Positions 35,644 to 44,232 of a stretch of 64,000 bases of DNA are shown one piece after another. This DNA comes from GWE2-42-39 sp034003625. GTDB lineage: Bacteria; Bacteroidota; Bacteroidia; Bacteroidales; Prolixibacteraceae. Numbering within the stretch: the stretch's first letter is position 1; every line of letters begins with the position of its first letter. The position numbers were made by a program, and so were the translations under genes. The stretch spans positions 1-64,000 of the forward strand of contig JAVEYG010000004.1 of assembly GCA_034003625.1 (NCBI GenBank), given 5' to 3'. The notes under the pieces are model-generated. The model made no database searches. It worked only from the letters and a program-made list of their open reading frames with translations, and was not told where the DNA came from.

Positions 35644-35668
35644 CGTTAAAAATAGGTCAGCAGGCTGT

Positions 35669-37117
35669 TTAAACATTCAATTGTTTGGACGCATCGGCTT
35701 TATTTATTTTTCTGACGCCGGTGGTGCCGCCGCCTTTCAGTGTCAGTTCAACCGGGGCATTGGTTTTCCAGGCGCCACAGGTGAAGTCGGGTACATCGAC
35801 CGAGTTGGATCGGTTGGCGACTGACATTTCGCTGAGGGGGGCAATGGCGCTCCACAAAGCGGCATCGTACACATCCTGATCGAGCGGCAGGCCGTTGCGC
35901 AGGCAGTCGGTCAGGCGCCAGTCCATCATAAAGTCCATTCCGCCGTGCCCACCCACCTGTTTGGCCATCTCGCCTACTTTTTTTACAATTTCAGGAGTAA
36001 ATTCATCGTACAATTTTTTCATTTCTTCATCGTTCATCCAGTCGTGTCCTTTTGAAACCCGTTCGGGGGCAGGCCATTTACTGGCCATTCCTTTCGTGCC
36101 GCTGACCAAATGGATACGAGAATACGGGCGTGGGCTGGTTACATCGTGCTGGATCATAATGGTGCGCCCCTTATAGGTTTTTACCGTGGTGGTGTTCATG
36201 TTCCCGCGATATTGCTTTGCGGCAAATTCAGTAAAGAAATTATCTTCCGAAGCCAGTTTTTTTGCCATTGCCGCCATCTGAAAGTCGGCAGATTGCATCG
36301 CTGTCAGGTACTCCATCTGGTCGCCGCGGTTGATGTCCATAATCTGGCAAATTGGCCCCAGCCCATGTGTCGGGTATAAATTCCCGTTCCTGAAGTTTTC
36401 TTTCAACCGCCACATTTCCGTGTAACCGTTTTTGTTGAAGTTGGATTCGAGAAGGTTGTGAATATAAGCGCCTTCGCCGTGGATAATCTCCCCGAAATAT
36501 CCCTGTCTGGCCATGTTCAGGGTGAGCAGTTCAAAGAAGTCGTAGCAACAGTTTTCGAGCATCATGCAATGTTTTTGCGTGCGTTCCGAGGTTTCGACCA
36601 ACTGCCAGCATTCATCGAGCGTTTTGGCTGCGGGCACTTCTACTGCGGTATGTTTCCCGTTTCCCATGGCGTAGACGGCCATAGGGGTATGGTATTCCCA
36701 GGGAGTCGTAATATACACCAGGTCAACGTCGGGGCTTTCACAGATTGCTTTCCATGCTTCTTTTGTGCCGGAATATGATTTGGCCCGTGGCAGGCCTTGT
36801 GTTTCGAGCATCTGCTGGCATTTTTCAACCCGGTCTTCGTGTACATCGCACAAAGCGGTGATTTCGACGCCTTCGATGTGTGTCATCCGTTTCACAGCAC
36901 CGGGGCCCCGTTGACCGAGCCCGATAAAGCCCACCCGTACCACATTGAGCTTTGGAGCGGCAAATCCGCTCATGTTGAAACGCTGTGTACGGTCGGGGGA
37001 TTTCGCTGTATTTTTTTTGTTTTCCTGAGCAGAAGGAGTGCAGGCCATCAGGCCCGAGGAAAGTAACCCTGCACTGATCAGGGTATTCCGTAGAAAATCT
37101 CTCCTGTTTGATCCCAT
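35669..37117 (-). CDS. Gfo/Idh/MocA family protein, GH109-like (alpha-N-acetylgalactosaminidase type)
   Basis: A 482-residue exported enzyme with a twin-arginine-like signal (SNRRDFLRNTLISAGLLSSG) and a Cys after it (MACTPSAQ) that may be lipidated. Rossmann fold: VVRVGFIGLGQRGPGAVKRM, LCDVHEDRVEKC, YITTPWEYHTPMAVYAMGNG, EVPAAKTLDECW. GH109 enzymes use a tightly bound NAD to cleave alpha-GalNAc by an oxidation/elimination route; the length and the middle region (MLENCCYDFFELLTLNMARQ) fit. The exact sugar cannot be read from sequence alone. Confidence 0.82.
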   Translation of the reverse strand: MGSNRRDFLRNTLISAGLLSSGLMACTPSAQENKKNTAKSPDRTQRFNMSGFAAPKLNVVRVGFIGLGQRGPGAVKRMTHIEGVEITALCDVHEDRVEKCQQMLETQGLPRAKSYSGTKEAWKAICESPDVDLVYITTPWEYHTPMAVYAMGNGKHTAVEVPAAKTLDECWQLVETSERTQKHCMMLENCCYDFFELLTLNMARQGYFGEIIHGEGAYIHNLLESNFNKNGYTEMWRLKENFRNGNLYPTHGLGPICQIMDINRGDQMEYLTAMQSADFQMAAMAKKLASEDNFFTEFAAKQYRGNMNTTTVKTYKGRTIMIQHDVTSPRPYSRIHLVSGTKGMASKWPAPERVSKGHDWMNDEEMKKLYDEFTPEIVKKVGEMAKQVGGHGGMDFMMDWRLTDCLRNGLPLDQDVYDAALWSAIAPLSEMSVANRSNSVDVPDFTCGAWKTNAPVELTLKGGGTTGVRKINKADASKQLNV

Positions 37118-37210
37118 AATGTTTAATTTAATTGGTTTTAGATTACAATAAGTTTACGGGCCTAAAAATACAAACTTCAGGGATAAGAGAAACGGATATG
37201 TCCTATTTTT

Positions 37211-37516
37211 TTAAAAGAAACCCAGTTCGAGGCGGGCTTCTTCGCTCATCATCGATTTGTCCCAGGGAGGCTCAAAGGTCAGTTCCACATCTGCTTCATC
37301 GACCCCGTCCACCGAAAGGGCTGCCTGCCGGGTATCGTCAACCAGCATGTCGGCAACCGGACAGCCAGGGGCTGTTAATGTCATAATAATATAGGCTTTG
37401 TTATTTTCGTCCACATCTACATTGTAAACCAAACCTAAATCGTATATATTGACCGGAATTTCCGGGTCGTAAACGTCTTTTAATTTTTCAATGATCTGAT
37501 CAATACGAGCGTCCAT
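37211..37516 (-). CDS. SufT/MIP18-like iron-sulfur assembly protein (DUF59)
   Basis: A 101-residue MIP18 domain: LKDVYDPEIPVNIYDLGLVY, TLTAPGCPVADMLVDDTRQA (Cys in TAPGCP), then LTFEPPWDKSMMSEEARLEL. Members help deliver Fe-S clusters to target proteins in SUF-using bacteria. It starts 2 bp after sufE and so is translationally coupled to it. Confidence 0.9.
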   Translation of the reverse strand: MDARIDQIIEKLKDVYDPEIPVNIYDLGLVYNVDVDENNKAYIIMTLTAPGCPVADMLVDDTRQAALSVDGVDEADVELTFEPPWDKSMMSEEARLELGFF

Positions 37517-37518
37517 TT

Positions 37519-37950
37519 TTATACCTCCTTTCCCGTAATCCTGTTATATGCAACAGCGTACAATTTAATTTGTTTGATCATGGCCAAAAGTCCGTTCGAG
37601 CGGGTAGGGGAAAGGTGTTGTTTCAGCCCGATGGCATCAATGAAATGCAGTTCTGCATTCATCAGTTCTTTTGGGGTACGGCCCGATACCACGCGGAGTA
37701 ACAGCGCGACCAGTCCCTTTACAATAACGGCATCACTTTCCCCCTGAAAATAAATTTTCCCGTCGCAGAACTCCGGGACTAACCAGACCCTCGACTGGCA
37801 GCCTTTGATCAGGTGCTGGTCGTTTTTATTTTTTGGATCAATATTTTGCAGGCTGTTGCCCAGTTCAATCAGGTAGCTGTATTTGTCCATCCAGTCTTCG
37901 TATACCGAAAACTCTTCAATAATTTCCTGCTGAATTTTTTCCATCTCCAT
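37519..37950 (-). CDS. sufE: Cysteine desulfuration protein SufE
   Basis: A 143-residue SufE. Cys51 in LIKGCQSRVWL is at the same number as the E. coli active-site Cys. It accepts persulfide sulfur from SufS (encoded far away at 57934) and stimulates it. Also typical: GESDAVIVKGLVALLLRVVS and GLKQHLSPTRSNGLLAMI. It is the first gene of a two-gene unit with the SufT-like protein; upstream is a divergent gap of about 100 bp to the GntP gene. Confidence 0.95.
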   Translation of the reverse strand: MEMEKIQQEIIEEFSVYEDWMDKYSYLIELGNSLQNIDPKNKNDQHLIKGCQSRVWLVPEFCDGKIYFQGESDAVIVKGLVALLLRVVSGRTPKELMNAELHFIDAIGLKQHLSPTRSNGLLAMIKQIKLYAVAYNRITGKEV

Positions 37951-38052
37951 CTGAAATCGTCAATTAAAAGATGCAAATGTCGTAAATTTTTACTTTCAGG
38001 CAATGATTAAATCTTCCTGTACCGAAAAAACCCAATTACACCATGTTCTTTT

Positions 38053-39414
38053 CTACAAAAACAAACTGGTTATTAACGCGAGTGCCAATCCCGAAACAGA
38101 AATGATAGTTTCCATCACGGTCCACGATTGCAGCGTTTGTTTTTCGTTCATTCCCAAATATTTACTGACTAACCAGAAGCCGCTGTCGTTTACATGTGAA
38201 AGAATGGTAGCGCCTGATGCGATGGCAATAACGATCAATGCCCGTCCGGGATCGGAAAGGTTGAATTCTCCCAGCACCGGGGCGATAATTCCGGCAGCGG
38301 TGATCATTGCCACGGTTGCAGACCCCTGAGTGATGCGCACAATTGCCGCCAGCAACCAGGCCAGCAGAATTGGAGAAAACGATGATCCGGCAATCGATTC
38401 GGCCATCATTTTTCCGATGCCGCTGTCGACCAGAATTTGTTTCAACACGCCGCCGGCCCCGGTAATCAGTATGATAATCCCGGCAGGGCCAAGCGCTTTG
38501 GTGCTCAGGTCGAGAATGTGTTGTTTCGACATTCCGCGTTTGATTCCCAGCAGATAAATTGCAATCAGCGTGGCGATGATCAGGGCCGAGAACGGGTGGC
38601 CACAAAAAGTAACAATGTCAGTAAAAACCGAGTTTCGTAGAATTTGCTTGGAAGAAAGGAAACTGACGACAGTACTTAAAAGGATCAGCGCTAATGGGAT
38701 TCCAATCAGGCTGAATATTAACCCAAACGATGGCAATTCCCCTCCCGTTTTAGTTTCGTTTTCGGAAGAAACAAATATTTCGGAAGGTGGCTGAAGGTTG
38801 ATTCGCTTTGAAATGTATTTTCCAAAAACAGGCCCGGCAAGGATGGCAACCGGAAGCCCCATGATCATTCCTATGAGGATTACCCAGCCCAGGTCAGCTT
38901 TGATAATGTCGGCCACGGCCACAGGGCCCGGAGTGGGCGGGACGAAGGAATGGGTGACTGCCAACCCTGCCAGTAAAGGAATGCCGTAATACAGAATTGA
39001 TTTCTTTGTATCGCGGGCAAGGGCATACACAATGGGTACCAGGATAATAAAGGCCACATCAAGAAAAATGGGGATGGCCACCAAAAAACCCGTCAGGGTC
39101 AGCGCCCAGGAAGCCTTTTCGTTGCCAAACTTTTTTACTAAATGATGGGCCAGCGACTGTGCCCCGCCCGAACTTTCGAGCATCTGTCCGAAGATGGCGC
39201 CCAACCCGACCACTGTGGCAACAAAACCAAGCGTACCGGCCATCCCGTCCTGAATGCTTTTGGTGATCGAACTTAATGGCATTCCCGAAAGGATCCCGAC
39301 ATAGATAGCTGTAATCAGCAAAGAGATGAATGCGCTGATTTTGAGTTTCAGGACTAAAAAAAGAAGGATAAACACCGCAGAGGCAACCAGAAAAAGAATA
39401 AAAAGTGGCGACAT
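38053..39414 (-). CDS. GntP family gluconate/sugar-acid permease
   Basis: A 453-residue permease of the GntP family with about 12 helices. Family stretches: VVGLGAIFGQMLESSGGAQS, AIPIFLDVAFIILVPIVYAL, GIPLLAGLAVTHSFVPPTPG and RITQGSATVAMITAAGIIAP. It imports gluconate or a related sugar acid by proton symport. It starts 2 bp after the oxidoreductase stop, the third gene of a catabolic operon. Confidence 0.93.
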   Translation of the reverse strand: MSPLFILFLVASAVFILLFLVLKLKISAFISLLITAIYVGILSGMPLSSITKSIQDGMAGTLGFVATVVGLGAIFGQMLESSGGAQSLAHHLVKKFGNEKASWALTLTGFLVAIPIFLDVAFIILVPIVYALARDTKKSILYYGIPLLAGLAVTHSFVPPTPGPVAVADIIKADLGWVILIGMIMGLPVAILAGPVFGKYISKRINLQPPSEIFVSSENETKTGGELPSFGLIFSLIGIPLALILLSTVVSFLSSKQILRNSVFTDIVTFCGHPFSALIIATLIAIYLLGIKRGMSKQHILDLSTKALGPAGIIILITGAGGVLKQILVDSGIGKMMAESIAGSSFSPILLAWLLAAIVRITQGSATVAMITAAGIIAPVLGEFNLSDPGRALIVIAIASGATILSHVNDSGFWLVSKYLGMNEKQTLQSWTVMETIISVSGLALALITSLFL

Positions 39415-39416
39415 AA

Positions 39417-40550
39417 CTATAGGTTTGTTGGGTTTATGCGTCCGTCCATATCATGCTGAAGATCGTTGGTGGGCAAGGGGAACCGGATGGGCCTGCCGTT
39501 GCGCGACGAGCGGTAAATGGCTGTAAAAAGTTCCACCGTTTTTCGGCCTTGTTCGCCGGTAACCAGGGGGTCGCGGTTTTCTTTCAAAGCCTGAAGGAAA
39601 TCCTTGATCTGTTCTTTCATATAAAAAACAGTGGCGTCAATTTTCTGAAAAAATTCCGAATCTTCCTGTTGCCATTGCCGGAGCAGATGCTCTTCGCCCG
39701 GCACGGTCCACAGGTCGTTCACCGGCGGTTCGAGCACCCCCGATCGCCCGGCAATGAACATGGCGCCGCCATCGGTCTGTACTCCCACCGAAGCTCCGTT
39801 CTCTCCGTGAATATGCACTTTGCCGTGAATGCCGGGTTTTTGCGAGTTGCTCACTAAGATATTGCCGATCCCTCCGTTTTTGAATTTAACGATGGCCAGC
39901 GCGGTATCTTCCACCTCGATATACGGATGGTTCAGGTTTTTGTGGATACCGTACACTTCGTCGATGTCGCCCATCATCCAGAGCAAAATATCGAGTTGGT
40001 GCGGGGCCTGGTTCACCAGTACGCCGCCGCCTTCCATTTGCCAGGTGCCGCGCCAGGCATCGGAGTCGTAATAGGCTTTGTCGCGCCAGCCCAGCATGGT
40101 AATCGTCCCCAGCGCCTGGATCCCGATTTTCCCGTCATCAATGGCCTGCTTTACCCGTTTTACCGGGGCATACCAGCGGCGTTGACTGATCACCCCGAGT
40201 TTGACCTTGTTCTCGCGGCAGGCGGCAATCATCTCGTCGCAATCGCCGAGGGTTGAGGCAAGCGGCTTTTCAACCAAAACATTGGCGCCGGCTTTTGCCG
40301 CTTCAATGGTGGGTTCCTTATGAAAGGGGTGGGGGGTACAAACAATGACTAAGTCGATCTGGTTTTCGGTAATCATTTCGCTGATCGACCGGTAATTTTT
40401 TACCCCATATTGTGCCGCAAAGTTTTCAGCCGTTTCTTTCGAGCGGCTCCACACTGCGACAAATTCAGCATCGGGGATTTCAAGAATGGCTTTGGCGTGG
40501 AGGTGGGCCACTTTCCCGCAACCTAATATTCCGATTTTGTATCTCTTCAT
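39417..40550 (-). CDS. Gfo/Idh/MocA family oxidoreductase
   Basis: A 377-residue NAD(P)-dependent sugar or inositol dehydrogenase-type protein. The start at 40550 begins the Rossmann strand directly (MKRYKIGILGCGKVAHLHAK). Other motifs: VCTPHPFHKEPTIEAAKAGA, NVLVEKPLAS (the EKP motif), VNQAPHQLDILLWMMGD. It has no signal peptide, unlike the GH109-like paralog at 35669. It lies between a dehydrogenase (11 bp upstream) and the permease (2 bp downstream). Confidence 0.92.
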   Translation of the reverse strand: MKRYKIGILGCGKVAHLHAKAILEIPDAEFVAVWSRSKETAENFAAQYGVKNYRSISEMITENQIDLVIVCTPHPFHKEPTIEAAKAGANVLVEKPLASTLGDCDEMIAACRENKVKLGVISQRRWYAPVKRVKQAIDDGKIGIQALGTITMLGWRDKAYYDSDAWRGTWQMEGGGVLVNQAPHQLDILLWMMGDIDEVYGIHKNLNHPYIEVEDTALAIVKFKNGGIGNILVSNSQKPGIHGKVHIHGENGASVGVQTDGGAMFIAGRSGVLEPPVNDLWTVPGEEHLLRQWQQEDSEFFQKIDATVFYMKEQIKDFLQALKENRDPLVTGEQGRKTVELFTAIYRSSRNGRPIRFPLPTNDLQHDMDGRINPTNL

Positions 40551-40561
40551 TTTAAAATGAT

Positions 40562-41590
40562 TTAAGGGACAAGTATCACTTTGTTCAGTCCTTTTTCCTT
40601 GCCGTACAGACGGGCAAACCATTCGGCCCCTTCGCTCAGCGGGGCTACTGCGGAGAGCTGGCCGCTTACGTCAATTAACCCTTCTTCCATCAGTTTCAGC
40701 ACTTTTTCGTACTCGCCTTTAATGGCGCAGCTTCCGAGTACTTTCAATTCCTGGGTGACTACTTTTTGCAAAGGGAATTCGATTTTGGGAGCAAGGTTGC
40801 CCACCAAAACAACGGTTCCCCCTTTGCGCACAAAACTGATTGCGGATGAAACCGTAGCACTGATGCCCACTGCTTCGAAAGCAAAATCGGCGCCCCGATC
40901 GTTACAGATATTTTTTACAGTTTGTTCAAGGTCTTCAGTTTGTGCATTCAGTGCAAAATCGGCACCCGATTGCCGGACTTGTTCCAATTTGGCATCGTCG
41001 AGGTCGATGGCAATGACTTTCACTCCTGATATTTTCAGCAGTTTCACGATAAAGATGCCGATCATGCCTACGCCGACCACCACGGCTGTGTCGCCCAGCT
41101 GTATTCCCGACAGCGAAACGGAATGCAGGGCAACGGCCACCGGTTCGACCATGGCGGCCTGTTCAAAACTGACGGCATCGGGGATGCGGTACAAAATGTG
41201 CTGCGGTACCGTGACATATTCGGCAAAAGCGCCGTGTCTGCAATAATCGCCGGGCGAAACCCCCAGCACTTTCCGGTTGTCGCTCAGGTTGTAACGGCCT
41301 TGCAGGGTATACCAATCATTGAGCGGATAGATGGTCGAGTCGAAAGTGACCCGGTCACCGGGCTTCCAGCCGATAACATTCTTGCCGGTTTTTTCAATCA
41401 CCCCCGAGGCTTCGTGTCCCATGATAATCGGGGGGATGCGCCGGCCTGTGCTCCCGTCCATTCCATGAACATCAGAGCCGCAGATGCCGCAAGCTTTTAC
41501 CCGGATGAGCGCTTCGTCATCGGTAATTTCAGGAACCGGGATATCGGTATAAATAAATTGGTTATAAGATTCCAGGACAAGGGCTTTCAT
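40562..41590 (-). CDS. Zinc-dependent medium-chain dehydrogenase (polyol/sugar type)
   Basis: A 342-residue alcohol dehydrogenase of the sorbitol/galactitol-1-phosphate/threonine dehydrogenase group. The start at 41590 is MKALVLESYNQF. The catalytic zinc site is AcGICGSDVHGMDGS plus GHEASGVIEKTG; the NAD-binding motif is VVGVGMIGIFIVKLLKISGV. The four structural-zinc Cys are missing: the lobe reads YPLNDWYTLQGRYNLSDNRK. It is the first gene of a three-gene operon with an oxidoreductase and GntP, so it probably takes part in a sugar-acid or polyol pathway. The exact substrate is unknown. Confidence 0.88.
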   Translation of the reverse strand: MKALVLESYNQFIYTDIPVPEITDDEALIRVKACGICGSDVHGMDGSTGRRIPPIIMGHEASGVIEKTGKNVIGWKPGDRVTFDSTIYPLNDWYTLQGRYNLSDNRKVLGVSPGDYCRHGAFAEYVTVPQHILYRIPDAVSFEQAAMVEPVAVALHSVSLSGIQLGDTAVVVGVGMIGIFIVKLLKISGVKVIAIDLDDAKLEQVRQSGADFALNAQTEDLEQTVKNICNDRGADFAFEAVGISATVSSAISFVRKGGTVVLVGNLAPKIEFPLQKVVTQELKVLGSCAIKGEYEKVLKLMEEGLIDVSGQLSAVAPLSEGAEWFARLYGKEKGLNKVILVP

Positions 41591-41985
41591 GTATAAAACG
41601 GTTTTTGTTGAGTTTAATGAGCAGTAAATATAAAGATTTCCGGACATTTATGAGGGTTTCCGGGCGACAGATTCTTTTCATCCATGAAACCATGTAATTC
41701 ACCGGTTTCTTTTATCGGCGAATATAGTTTCAGTTCGCCTTTGCACCGGACTTATCCAGAAAACAATTCAATTGAAAACATGTCTGTTGATCCGCATATA
41801 TTAGTTTTAAATCCGGTATACCGGATGATTCTTTTATGCAGATAGTTTACGCAACTTAGAAACCGATCAAGTTGAGGTGCACATATCCCGCTGATTTGGA
41901 ACGGGCACATCACTTTTTTGAAATATAAGCGAAATAAATGCAATGGATTTTACATTACGGAACTTTAAAAAATCTCAATCTCCGA
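41591..41985. other. Intergenic region with no gene seen
   Basis: This divergent region between the dehydrogenase operon and the Phe leader has no recognisable coding sequence or RNA. A TATATTTA box on the minus strand (near 41620-41630) resembles a -7 element for the operon. Composition becomes AT-rich towards the right. Confidence 0.5.
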
Positions 41986-42015
41986 TTGGATGTTTATCAT
42001 TTTCTCTTACTTTTG
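41986..42015 (+). promoter_or_regulatory. Promoter of the Phe leader / pheRS transcript
   Basis: TTG at 41986-41988 and TACTTTTG (TAnnTTTG) at 42008-42015 with a 19-bp spacer fit the Bacteroidetes sigma consensus. Transcription would begin at about 42019-42022, at or next to the leader ATG (42021), so the leader may be translated from a leaderless mRNA. Confidence 0.7.
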
Positions 42016-42020
42016 CGTTG

Positions 42021-42092
42021 ATGATGATAGCAAATAATATATTCTTCTTTTCATTTTTCTTTTTTGGCTCGCCAAGAGCCAAGGTCAATTAA
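42021..42092 (+). CDS. Phenylalanine-rich leader peptide
   Basis: A 23-residue open frame starting ATGATGATA reads MMIANNIFFFSFFFFGSPRA followed by KVN and a stop. It has seven Phe codons in eight positions (TTC TTC TTT TCA TTT TTC TTT TTT). The gene 89 bp downstream encodes a phenylalanyl-tRNA synthetase, as in enterobacterial pheM-pheST and pheL-pheA attenuators. Ribosome stalling at Phe codons when charged tRNA-Phe is scarce would alter the folding of the mRNA downstream. The evidence is the Phe run plus the cognate gene; the match is too specific to be chance. Confidence 0.85.
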   Translation: MMIANNIFFFSFFFFGSPRAKVN

Positions 42093-42113
42093 TTTTGTCC
42101 GTTACGTACGGAC
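42066..42113 (+). promoter_or_regulatory. Attenuator-like stem-loops in the Phe leader
   Basis: Two perfect hairpins: GGCTC/GAGCC at 42066-42080, overlapping the leader codons just after the Phe run, and GTCCGT/ACGGAC at 42097-42113, just after its stop. A further CTGC/GCAG stem lies near 42149-42160. No T tract follows these stems, so the switch may act on translation or by Rho rather than by an intrinsic terminator. Confidence 0.55.
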
Positions 42114-42181
42114 TTCCAAATCAAAAAAATCAAATTCATTAAATTACGAATACTGCAAATGCAGTCTAAATTTTATTTGCT

Positions 42182-43216
42182 ATGAATAATATAAGTAAAA
42201 CAATAAATGATAAGAGAAATTTGAAATTGCATAATAAAGCAAATCATCCCATATGCCAATTAAAAGAAAAAATTCAATTGTACTTCAACGATTTTTTAAT
42301 ATTTGACAACTTAAATGAAGTGGTTACTTTAAAAGATAATTTTGATGATTTGCTTATACCCGAAGACCACCCTGCCCGTTCCATAAACGACACATATTAT
42401 GTTGATGAAAACCATGTGTTGCGAACTCATACTTCTGCTCATCAAAATCAATTATTAAAGCAAGGTTACACAAAATTTATAGCCACAGGTGATGTTTACA
42501 GGAAAGATACCATAGACAAAACCCATTACCCTGTTTTTCATCAAATGGAAGGAGTAAAAATTGTACCTGATGGTGTTGACCCTCTGGCTGATTTAAAAAA
42601 TACATTGGAAGGATTGATAAAGTATTTATATCCGGGTAAAGAGTATCGATTCTTAGATGACTACTTCCCGTTTACAAATCCATCATTACAGATTGAAGTA
42701 AAACAAGATTCAGAGTGGATGGAAGTGTTGGGTGCCGGTGTTATCGAACCTAAAATTCTGGAAAATTGTAATATAAATGGAACTGGTTGGGCTTTTGGAT
42801 TAGGAATCGACCGCCTGTTATTATCATATTGCAATATACCAGACATTAGGTATTTATGGACAAATGACATTCGCTTTATTAACCAGTTTAAAGATGGTTT
42901 GACGACTTTTAAAGAATATTCAAAATTTCCGCCTGTATTAAAAGATGTTTCTTTTTGGGTTAACAATTATGTTGAAACGAGCGAAAGTATATGGAACCAA
43001 CATAATAATTTTTGTGAAATAATAAGAGAAGTTGGTCAAGACCTGATAGAGAATGTCAGTTTAATTGATAAATTTAAAAAATCAGATAGGACATCTCTTG
43101 CTTACAGAATCACTTATCGTTCAAATGATAGCACACTCCTAAATAGTGAAATAAATGAAATTCAAGATAGTATTAGAACAGAGATTAGTGAAAAATTCGA
43201 TATCGAATTAAGATGA
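42182..43216 (+). CDS. Single-chain (mitochondrial-type) phenylalanyl-tRNA synthetase
   Basis: A 344-residue class II synthetase combining the PheRS catalytic core with a C-terminal ferredoxin-fold anticodon-binding domain in one chain, like mitochondrial PheRS and unlike the bacterial PheS2-PheT2 enzyme. Core motifs: NFDDLLIPEDHPARSINDTY, LRTHTSAHQNQLL, motif 2 region GDVYRKDTIDKTHYPVFHQM, motif 3 GTGWAFGLGIDRLLLSY and IPDIRYLWTNDIRF. FDX-ACB from about 245: FPPVLKDVSFWV, EIIREVGQDLIENVSLIDKF, RTSLAYRITYRSND. It is preceded by a Phe-rich leader and is more AT-rich than its flanks, suggesting transfer. It may be a second, stress- or inhibitor-tolerant copy; the normal pheST genes are not in this window. 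Confidence 0.92.
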   Translation: MNNISKTINDKRNLKLHNKANHPICQLKEKIQLYFNDFLIFDNLNEVVTLKDNFDDLLIPEDHPARSINDTYYVDENHVLRTHTSAHQNQLLKQGYTKFIATGDVYRKDTIDKTHYPVFHQMEGVKIVPDGVDPLADLKNTLEGLIKYLYPGKEYRFLDDYFPFTNPSLQIEVKQDSEWMEVLGAGVIEPKILENCNINGTGWAFGLGIDRLLLSYCNIPDIRYLWTNDIRFINQFKDGLTTFKEYSKFPPVLKDVSFWVNNYVETSESIWNQHNNFCEIIREVGQDLIENVSLIDKFKKSDRTSLAYRITYRSNDSTLLNSEINEIQDSIRTEISEKFDIELR

Positions 43217-43472
43217 TGTAAAAAATTTAAAGAATAAGGAAACAGCCACTTATAAATGGGACTCTGAGCGGTCGGCAAAACCCGCGATGAGTCCTGGCTG
43301 GGTTACCCCATCGACCTTCCCTTGCCCGGTACTTTGAAAAGCAGTTTTTGTGTTTCTGGGAAATGAGATAAATTAAGGATAAGCATTCGATTTTCCGGAA
43401 AACCTATTCCCAAACATAAAACCGCCCGGCGCATGGTTTCGTACAACAAACCGGAACCAAAAGTTGATTGCC

Positions 43473-44210
43473 ATGGAAGATTCACTGTTACTTTATCTGA
43501 ACAAAAGGATGGGGAAGAAAGACGAAGGTTTTTGTCCGGGAGATATCCTGCCGGGGCCAGTGGTCACGATTTCCCGGGAAGTAGGTTGTGCCGGGGTAAA
43601 ACTGGCAAAGAAACTTGCCGGCAAACTCAATGAACAGGGGGGAAAGTGTAAATGGAAAGTTTTCAGTAAGGAAATTTTTGAAGAAGCCGCCCGCGAATTG
43701 GAAATGGACCGGAAAAAGCTGAAAACGGTACTGAATTCCGAAGGGCGCAATACATTTGATGAAATACTTGGCGCACTGGGTGATAAACGGTTTAAAAGCG
43801 AACGGAAGATACGCAAGACGGTAGCCGGTTTCATCCGCTCCATTGCCACCGACGGGCATTGCATTATTGTAGGACGGGGCGGGCACCTGATTGCCCGCGA
43901 TATCCGGAACTCGCTGCACCTGCGTTTCAAAGCGCCCCTCGACTGGCGGGTGAAAAAAATAGCCCGCCGCCATCGTATTTCTGAAACAGAGGCGCTGAAA
44001 TTTATCGGCAAAACGGAGAAAGAAAGAGAAAGTTTTCGTCGGAACATCCAAGCGGGAGCACCGCCTGATGAAAATTACGACATGGAAATCAATGTCTCGG
44101 TTTTCAGGAATAACGACATCATTGAAATCATCGCGAAAGCCATGATCATGAAAGGATTGGTCATGGTTCCGAAAGAAAAAACGACAGCCGCGCCGGTACC
44201 GGGGATGTAA
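43473..44210 (+). CDS. Cytidylate kinase-like family protein
   Basis: A 245-residue P-loop kinase of the Cytidylate_kinase2 family. The ATG at 43473 (MEDSLLLYLNKRMGKK) is preferred over an upstream TTG. The nucleotide-binding strand and P-loop are VVTISREVGCAGVKLAKKLA; also KWKVFSKEIFEEAARELEMD, IVGRGGHLIARD and the NMP-binding/lid region LRFKAPLDWRVKKIARRHRI. Members are annotated after cytidylate kinase but their substrates are unclear. The G-rich P-loop is atypical (GCAGVK). It is convergent with the DUF1080-PHP gene. Confidence 0.85.
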   Translation: MEDSLLLYLNKRMGKKDEGFCPGDILPGPVVTISREVGCAGVKLAKKLAGKLNEQGGKCKWKVFSKEIFEEAARELEMDRKKLKTVLNSEGRNTFDEILGALGDKRFKSERKIRKTVAGFIRSIATDGHCIIVGRGGHLIARDIRNSLHLRFKAPLDWRVKKIARRHRISETEALKFIGKTEKERESFRRNIQAGAPPDENYDMEINVSVFRNNDIIEIIAKAMIMKGLVMVPKEKTTAAPVPGM

Positions 44211-44232
44211 AAATGCTTCTTTCCTCTTTCGT

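Noticed and set aside
41752..41943. Minus-strand 63-codon frame in the region before the Phe leader
   Set aside because: No recognisable domain, atypical codon use and it sits in the AT-rich non-coding region.
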